A DNA stretch of 64,000 nucleotides from Theobroma cacao (lineage: Eukaryota; Streptophyta; Magnoliopsida; Malvales; Malvaceae). This document shows positions 57,920 to 64,000 of this stretch, one piece after another. The stretch is taken from NCBI RefSeq assembly GCF_000208745.1, contig NC_030851.1:33254974-33318973 (forward strand). The letters run 5' to 3'. How positions within the stretch are numbered: the first letter of the stretch is position 1; every line of letters starts with the position of its first letter. Made by a program: the position numbers and the translations under genes. Below the pieces are notes generated by a model. It was given only the letters and a program-made list of their open reading frames with translations. It was not told the origin of the DNA and ran no database searches.

Positions 57920-60900
57920 AAGCACAAAAGAGTCAAGAGACAAAAACTCCGAAGATCAAATACTCCAAAGCCCAAGTCATTTCAGTCAAATTCCATGCCC
58001 CATCTGATTTGGACATGCAAAACAAAGAATCAAAGCCATTGCAATCCTATCAAGATCAAGTATTCTACAACTCTCACCAAGTCAATGAACCCAAAAGCAT
58101 AGTAAAAGAGACCACACCTCTCTCCAAATAGCATACATAAATGTTTAAGTTCACTACGTTACTCTAATTAGAAAGACTCTCTAGTCTCTTCACACGCAAG
58201 TAAAGAATGCTTTTGAGACAACAACCTGAAAAAATCTAACGCTTTTGATGCTCTCTACACAGACAGCAACTGCCAATAATTAATCGGAAAATTCAACCTG
58301 AATATATGTGAAAAACCTAAGTTTATGTGCCTGATTTATATATATTTTTAACCCTTTTCTGACATCGATAAGAATATATTGTTCAAGGCTTGAAGGGCAT
58401 TTTGCCATGAGTCTTATGACCATGCCATGCCAGCGTGCAATGAGAACGGCAGTACCCACGTGCTTAGCCTGTGCCCACTTGTGCCCCTCTCTTCTCATCA
58501 TTGCTACACCAATTTTGTTTTTTTTTTTTTTTTCACCTCTACGCCCCAGGATTATTTTAGTCAAACACTAGTTTATACGCAACATCGTACGCCTCTCAAT
58601 TCTCGTTTAGTATTTTTTATTGTCAAAAGGGAATATCAGAATAAAATGTAAAAAAAATTACAAAAGTTTCTGTAATTTATGTTGTCTGCTTTACAATATA
58701 AAAGAACAAAAGAATACAGAAAAAGAAGGCAAAGGGGGAGCCTAAAAGAAGGAATAGGATATGTGTATCGCTATCATAGTTGCCTTTAACCATCCTCACC
58801 TACGGCTTCGCACTTTGCAGATCATATTTTATAATTGGGGCTGCAGCTATAAAAGCCTGAAACTGCCCTTGTGATTTCACTAGAATATCACCAACAACCC
58901 TTCCTAGAATTTAAGGCTAATGCTCCAATGATCATGAAATTCAGTAGATTATCAGTGTGAATGAAAGAAACTGTAGTTTGAGATGGGAGTGATGTTAGGA
59001 TGAGGTAAGGGAAAGTGTTTTTCCGTCGTAAAGGATTCATTAATGAAATGTGTTCAGTGGCCAGTAGAAAGTCAGCTTCAAACTTGTTTTTGCATTGGAT
59101 TCTTACAGGCTATGACTTTTTATTGCCTTGCAGTCTTTTTTTTTTTTTTTTTAAAGTAGTATTTCTTTTTTATGGCTGAGATTGACAGAAATGTGGGCTC
59201 GAGTCCATTGAAGGAGGAACCTAAGAAAGTAAGAATGATGAGCCATCCATAGTTCCATAAAAAACTAATGTCTACTGGACTGTTAACCCCACATCATTCC
59301 ATTTTTAAGTTCCAGCTAGACTATTCACAGCTCGAATGGGTGCGATTTTATGTCAACAAAGCATTAAAATTAAGTGCTTTTTCCATCTTACGCATTATTG
59401 TTTCTCTTACTAAATTGCATTCATTTAAAGACAAGAAGAGAGAAAGCAAAACAGCTAGAAGTTGCAAGGTAAATCCAGAGGCTGTCAAAGCTTTGAGCAC
59501 TCATTCCACAAGCTTGAGGGTTACTTTTCCAACCAAATAAGCAAAAATAAACAAAAAGAAAATGCTTTTGATGATCACCTGGTTTCGCTCAAGATGTTTC
59601 AAGGGACTTTCTTCTCTGCTGCAACTATATATGCATGAAGTGAAAAAGAAAAGCTGAAAACTCTTCAGTGATGCTGCAGCGTTACTCCATATTAAACATA
59701 AAAGTTTATAAAGAAAGCGAGAAAAGGTCTCTGACCCTTCTAGGAGATCTTGCTACGGTTGTTTCAGGAATATTCTTGTGTGCCTAATGGGGTTTTTATG
59801 TATTTTCAGGCAATCCAATCCAATCCAATCAATAAATAAGTTAAAAATGTGAAGATTTAACAACTTGGTTTTGTCAAAATAGAGGTTATGTCCAAGTGTT
59901 GCCTACCTAAATGTTGTGCCCAATTGGGGCATGATCACAATGGGGATTAAGACCCAGTCCCCGGTTAAGGCTCGATCGCTGTCCACTAAAGACCGAGACC
60001 CGGGCTTTGTCTCTGCTCGATCCATGGCTTGATATTTCCTGGGAAAGCTATGGATAATTTGTGAAAATTGAGTGGCGTTGGATACAGGTAAAGTCTCTGT
60101 GGGCATAACTTGATGTCAACCCTGCGTGACAAAAAAGGGTGATCCACAAATACTGCAATGCTCCTTTCTATATGCTACCCAACGGGGTGGCCAACCGACA
60201 ACCCGTCCTTTAGTAGGACCATCTTGAGGGCCCATGGGGTGGGACCCTTGTACCCCCACTCTCTCAATTGGAAACGCCTTTACAGATTGGACCCAAAGGG
60301 GTTGAAATTTTGCAACTCTTAGCCTTAGCCTGGTCTTTCACATCTAAATTGCAATACTTTTGAGTTCAGAAGGTGTGGTGCACCAGATTATAATCTGCAT
60401 AAGAAAATTTGGGTCCTCATTAAATTCTTGTTGAAAATCTGATTGCAAATAAATAAACAGAAAGCGATTAAAAAGACTTTCATACAAAAGAAGATTGGAC
60501 AAAATATAGGAGCTAGATGTATACTGTTAGTCCGTTGACAGTCACATTTAAGGGATTAGAAGTGAGAATCTTACAATTGATGCATGGTGGTTGGGAGAAG
60601 GTGACGGCCATGTGGGATCCCCCAGGTACTACGTCACTGTTCCGTTTGTATTTTCAGGGATCTGCTTGGGAAATCACAGAACCTGAAGATTTTATGAAAT
60701 ATTAAAAGCAATAATAAAGAATTGTCATTCACACAGAAAATCAGAGCAGAATATTGCACTGTATTTAACTTTTCTCTGTTCATTTTCATGCTTGAAAATT
60801 TCAAAGGAGTTCATCCTACCAGAAAGAGACAGCATGCATCATGTAATAAAAGTCATAAAATTTACAGTTTTCGTGATTTATTGTTAACTACAAAATTATT

Positions 60901-62550
60901 GCATTAATAATACAAAATCATAAAACAAGACACCATTTGCAGCAAACTGCTATTGGAGTTTGATATCTACGTAATACCATACAAATCAAGCACACAGGAG
61001 GGATCAAGAGGGGCCTGAAACATTGAAATGACGCAGCGATTAGGCGGGTTTGGTCAGGGTTGCACCCGACAACACAAATTAATTTTAGTCTAGTCATTCA
61101 CACAAGTATTGCTTTGGAAGGGTATAGTTGATAGATAACCTTTAAAGCAATTGTCTCTTTGGTAATCTAGCTAGTGAGCAAATGTAACAAGCTCGATCGT
61201 GTTATCGCTGTCTGTCTGTCAGCCTGCTATAATACCTTTCTAGGGCTTGAAAATTTGTACGTATTAGATTAAAAAACAAACGCACACCCACAAGCCAATA
61301 ACGACGACTGATCATGAGGCCAGATTTGATGCTTGCTAGCCAAGCCGGTTGGTATCTTGTTGTGTTCGAGACTCATGAATTGTAACATTCAGAGTTACAG
61401 GGGACCTCTCTCAACTCTCTCCACTCCGTCCCCCAGTGACGTTGGCCCTGTCCCTACATGGAACCAATGTCACTTTCAGCTTTTCCAACGCGGTGCCCTG
61501 CTCATTTACTTGTGGGGCTTCTGTGTTTCTAATGAATCCAGTTCTTGGCAAAACCAAACAAAACCAAAATTAAAAGGGAAAAAACAGCCCCAACCCCACC
61601 ACACCTAGACGTAGCTCAATTACATCCGGCCGTTAGTTGGTACAGGACCATCACATTAGGGTATAAATCCGGGACTTCCAGTAGTGGTGAACTTGCAAAC
61701 TCAAGGGATGTATGTATCAAACCAAAAACATCCATCAGTTTGGAACAAATTTCATCATTATTTAGTCTCTTTTCAAAATGAAAATGATTCGGTGACAAAA
61801 GTCAATAAGATTCCGTTAACATCTTCGAGGCTGTATCCTGTTGAATGCTTCTTAACTACTTAAAATGAACATGGTTAACTTCTTCATCTAAATGCATAAA
61901 GGCAGAGATTAGATTACTAGGTGTCTTGTTGTGTTAAAGAAATATTAGGGGCCCAATCCTAGCTCTGATCCCTCTGTCGAATGATCAAGTTAGTCGAGTT
62001 ACTCGAGTAGCTTAGACAGAAAACTAACAGAATTTGGCTATATATATATATAATGAGAGAGCTTATGTCCTAAATAAAAAGCAACGTACCTTATACATAG
62101 GGAAGAATTGACTTGAGGGAATAGGTTAATTAAGTTAAAGATTCATTTTCTAACAAATGATAGTTGCTTTCAGGCCAACTTAGAATGCAAAAGCATTTCC
62201 GCGATTCAAGGTTAGATAACAAAATCCGTTTGGGACCTCCTACTATTTCTAATCACGGTTAATTTGCACCCTAAATATTCCACCCAAACATGGAATTAAT
62301 AATGTAGCATATGATGTATATATATATATATATATATATTAATTCCTTTAGCCTAACAATTAATGTAATTGGAGGGAGGAGTGTAAGAGAAAGTAGAGTG
62401 AAATGGAGTGAAGGTGCATTTAAAGGGAAAAAACAACACATGAAAAGAATGGGAGAGGATTGAATTTTCTTATACCTTTCAGAATCCCTCAATTGACGAG
62501 TTACAATTATTATAAAGATTGTAACTTGTGATTCTTTATCGCTTTTACTT
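57920..62550. other. Intergenic right of the NPH3 gene
   Basis: No gene could be supported; open frames at 58280-58564, 61333-61608 and others show no known domain. Noted: T-runs at about 58517-58533 and 59138-59152, a short CCAAT tandem at about 59812-59830, a relatively GC-rich patch at 59880-60300, and TA microsatellites at about 62039-62051 and 62316-62339. Confidence 0.45.
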
Positions 62551-62555
62551 CTTAA

Positions 62556-64000
62556 CTAGGATGATACCCGTAGTTACGCTACGAAAAATGTCATAGGAAA
62601 TATAGATTATGTTGTATTAGATTTCAATTTGATACCTTCAAAAGATAAATTGTTTGTAGAGAAAAAAGATAAATTGATATTAACTGCAAATAGTTATTTG
62701 TTTTGATTTCAATCATTGAAAATTTGGTAAAGAATAAATTTATTTTAGTAGTATATATAGTAGTAACAGTTTCTTAAGTAAAAGAGACAATAAAATAATT
62801 GAAAGGAAACATCATAAGCAAATCAAATTATATAAAAAAAAAGTTCCTATTTTGGTCAAACAAATGATCACACTATTAGATGATTGTGAGATATGTCTTT
62901 TTCCCATTTGTTTGGTTTCTATTGTTGTGCTGATTTTGCTAGACCTGTTGTATACATGAAAAGATAAAATTTATTTAACGTCTAATTTTGATAAGCTTTT
63001 AAGTTGAATTAATAAAAAATTTGTAAAGTAATGTAATTAACATACATGATTTTTGATTTTTCGCTAGTGGTTCTTCTAGCATTAAGTCCTAGCTGTTAAG
63101 ACAAAAGTAGTATTTCTAGTCGTACCTTTTTTTGCCACAACAGTAGCAAAATCTGAATCGCTAAGCAAAACAATCAAGGTAGATATCATGTTTGGAGTTA
63201 TCATGCCTTTAATAGCGACTCCCCTTGGCTAATGGTTAATCAAGGTTCCAAATTCGGCTTGATTGTGATGGATTCCTACTTTGATATACATTAGGCCCTC
63301 TCAGCAGTCCCCTCTTTACTAATTACTTATAGTAAATAACAACACAAAAACAGGGTGATCAATGCAATCATTCTTCTCAAATTTACTTTATTGTCTATCA
63401 CTTATTGGTAGTTTTTTTTTCTCCAAAATGGGGAAACAAAATTTTTTTTTGGTGGGCATGAAAAAGTAAAATTCAATCTTTCATCAAGATTTTCATATTT
63501 ATTTGCAGATCAAAAAATAGATCTGAAAGAAAATAAGCATTTTTCTTACCAAAAAAAAATGCAAAAAAAATCTTTTCCCTTATGTACCATCACAGTAAAA
63601 AGAGTTCGACTCAACAGGAGAGGAAATGGAAGCTAGTCGGCAAGCAGAAGATAGGCTAATGACAGTTGGGAGGTTGATCATTGAAAGCAAAGATGTAAAA
63701 AACAACAAAATGAGAAGAATATTGTCAAATTTGTAGTAATATATGTCTTTTATATATATAATGAATGGTAAAAGTTTTATAAATTCAGTGTATTTGTTTA
63801 TTCAATGATGATTGTATGCTATGTATATTCAGAAATGAGTAAATTTTTTTTATTTTTTTTATTTTGTTCAATGAATTGGATGAAAATTTATTGAAATTTA
63901 AACATTCATGTATAATAGTAAATAATTTTATATTGCAATTAATAAATTTTATATGAATCTATCCTCTAACTATTAAAAGTAAAAAATTATTGTTTTAAAG
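62556..64000 (-). mobile_element. Possible Helitron, 3' end on the minus strand
   Basis: On the minus strand the sequence reads CGTAG, loop CGTAA, CTACG, then GGTATCATC, then CTAG followed by T. A hairpin about 10 bases before CTRR with a following T is the signature of a Helitron 3' end. The stem is only 5 bp. The 5' TC end would lie to the right and may be outside the window. Sequence from here to the window end is AT-rich without coding. Confidence 0.35.

Noticed and set aside
58280..58564. Minus-strand ORF of 94 codons
   Set aside because: Its N-terminal Lys run comes from a T homopolymer; no family resemblance or promoter seen.

Overview
This is nuclear DNA of a flowering plant, most likely a eudicot. 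It is AT-rich, with sparse genes separated by decayed retrotransposons, intron-containing genes with TATA boxes, and gene families found only in plants. The retrotransposon style recalls Malvaceae such as cacao or cotton, but that is a weak inference. There is no prokaryotic, organellar or CRISPR content.

The real genes lie in the right half. A DORNROESCHEN-LIKE/ESR2-type AP2/ERF transcription factor sits at 25.5-26.8 kb (+). A small 87-residue protein gene of unknown function lies at 28.1-28.4 kb (+). A gene for a short protein with the CLCSPTTHxGSFRC signature lies at 45.5 kb (+). A four-exon BTB/NPH3-family gene lies at 54.9-57.5 kb (-) and can be rebuilt exon by exon. From memory, Arabidopsis has matching small genes and an NPH3 gene around DRNL on chromosome 1, so these four may be a conserved block swollen here by transposons. 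They do not form an obvious pathway: the ERF acts in shoot and organ-founder specification, and NPH3 proteins act as CUL3 adaptors in auxin and light signalling.

The left 18.5 kb is a nest of transposons. A LINE 3' end (1-869) is followed by a degenerate LINE ORF1. Its RRM-like domain is split by a Ty1/Copia element (1836-7090), and it is split again by a probable solo LTR (8144-10024) carrying a 34-bp minisatellite. After these come a plus-strand LINE tail (to 13.53 kb), a minus-strand LINE 3' half (13.74-15.66 kb) and a minus-strand Ty3-type LTR (15.72 to about 18.5 kb).

The region from 30 to 40.5 kb is a second transposon block. It holds a LINE RNase H fragment, a 485-bp Mutator-type MITE with a perfect 9-bp target duplication, and a plus-strand LTR plus gag start of the same Ty3 family seen at 15.7 kb. 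It also holds another LINE 3' half, a Copia RNase H remnant, and a LINE endonuclease fragment invaded by an 80-bp tRNA-derived SINE.

A full-length but dead Copia element (46984-52574, -) with a perfect AATTC duplication separates the CLCSPTTH gene from the NPH3 gene. The right edge shows a possible Helitron 3' terminus near 62.56 kb. I saw no clearly new functional system. The most informative observations are the nested insertions, the MITE, the mini-SINE and the possible conserved gene block.
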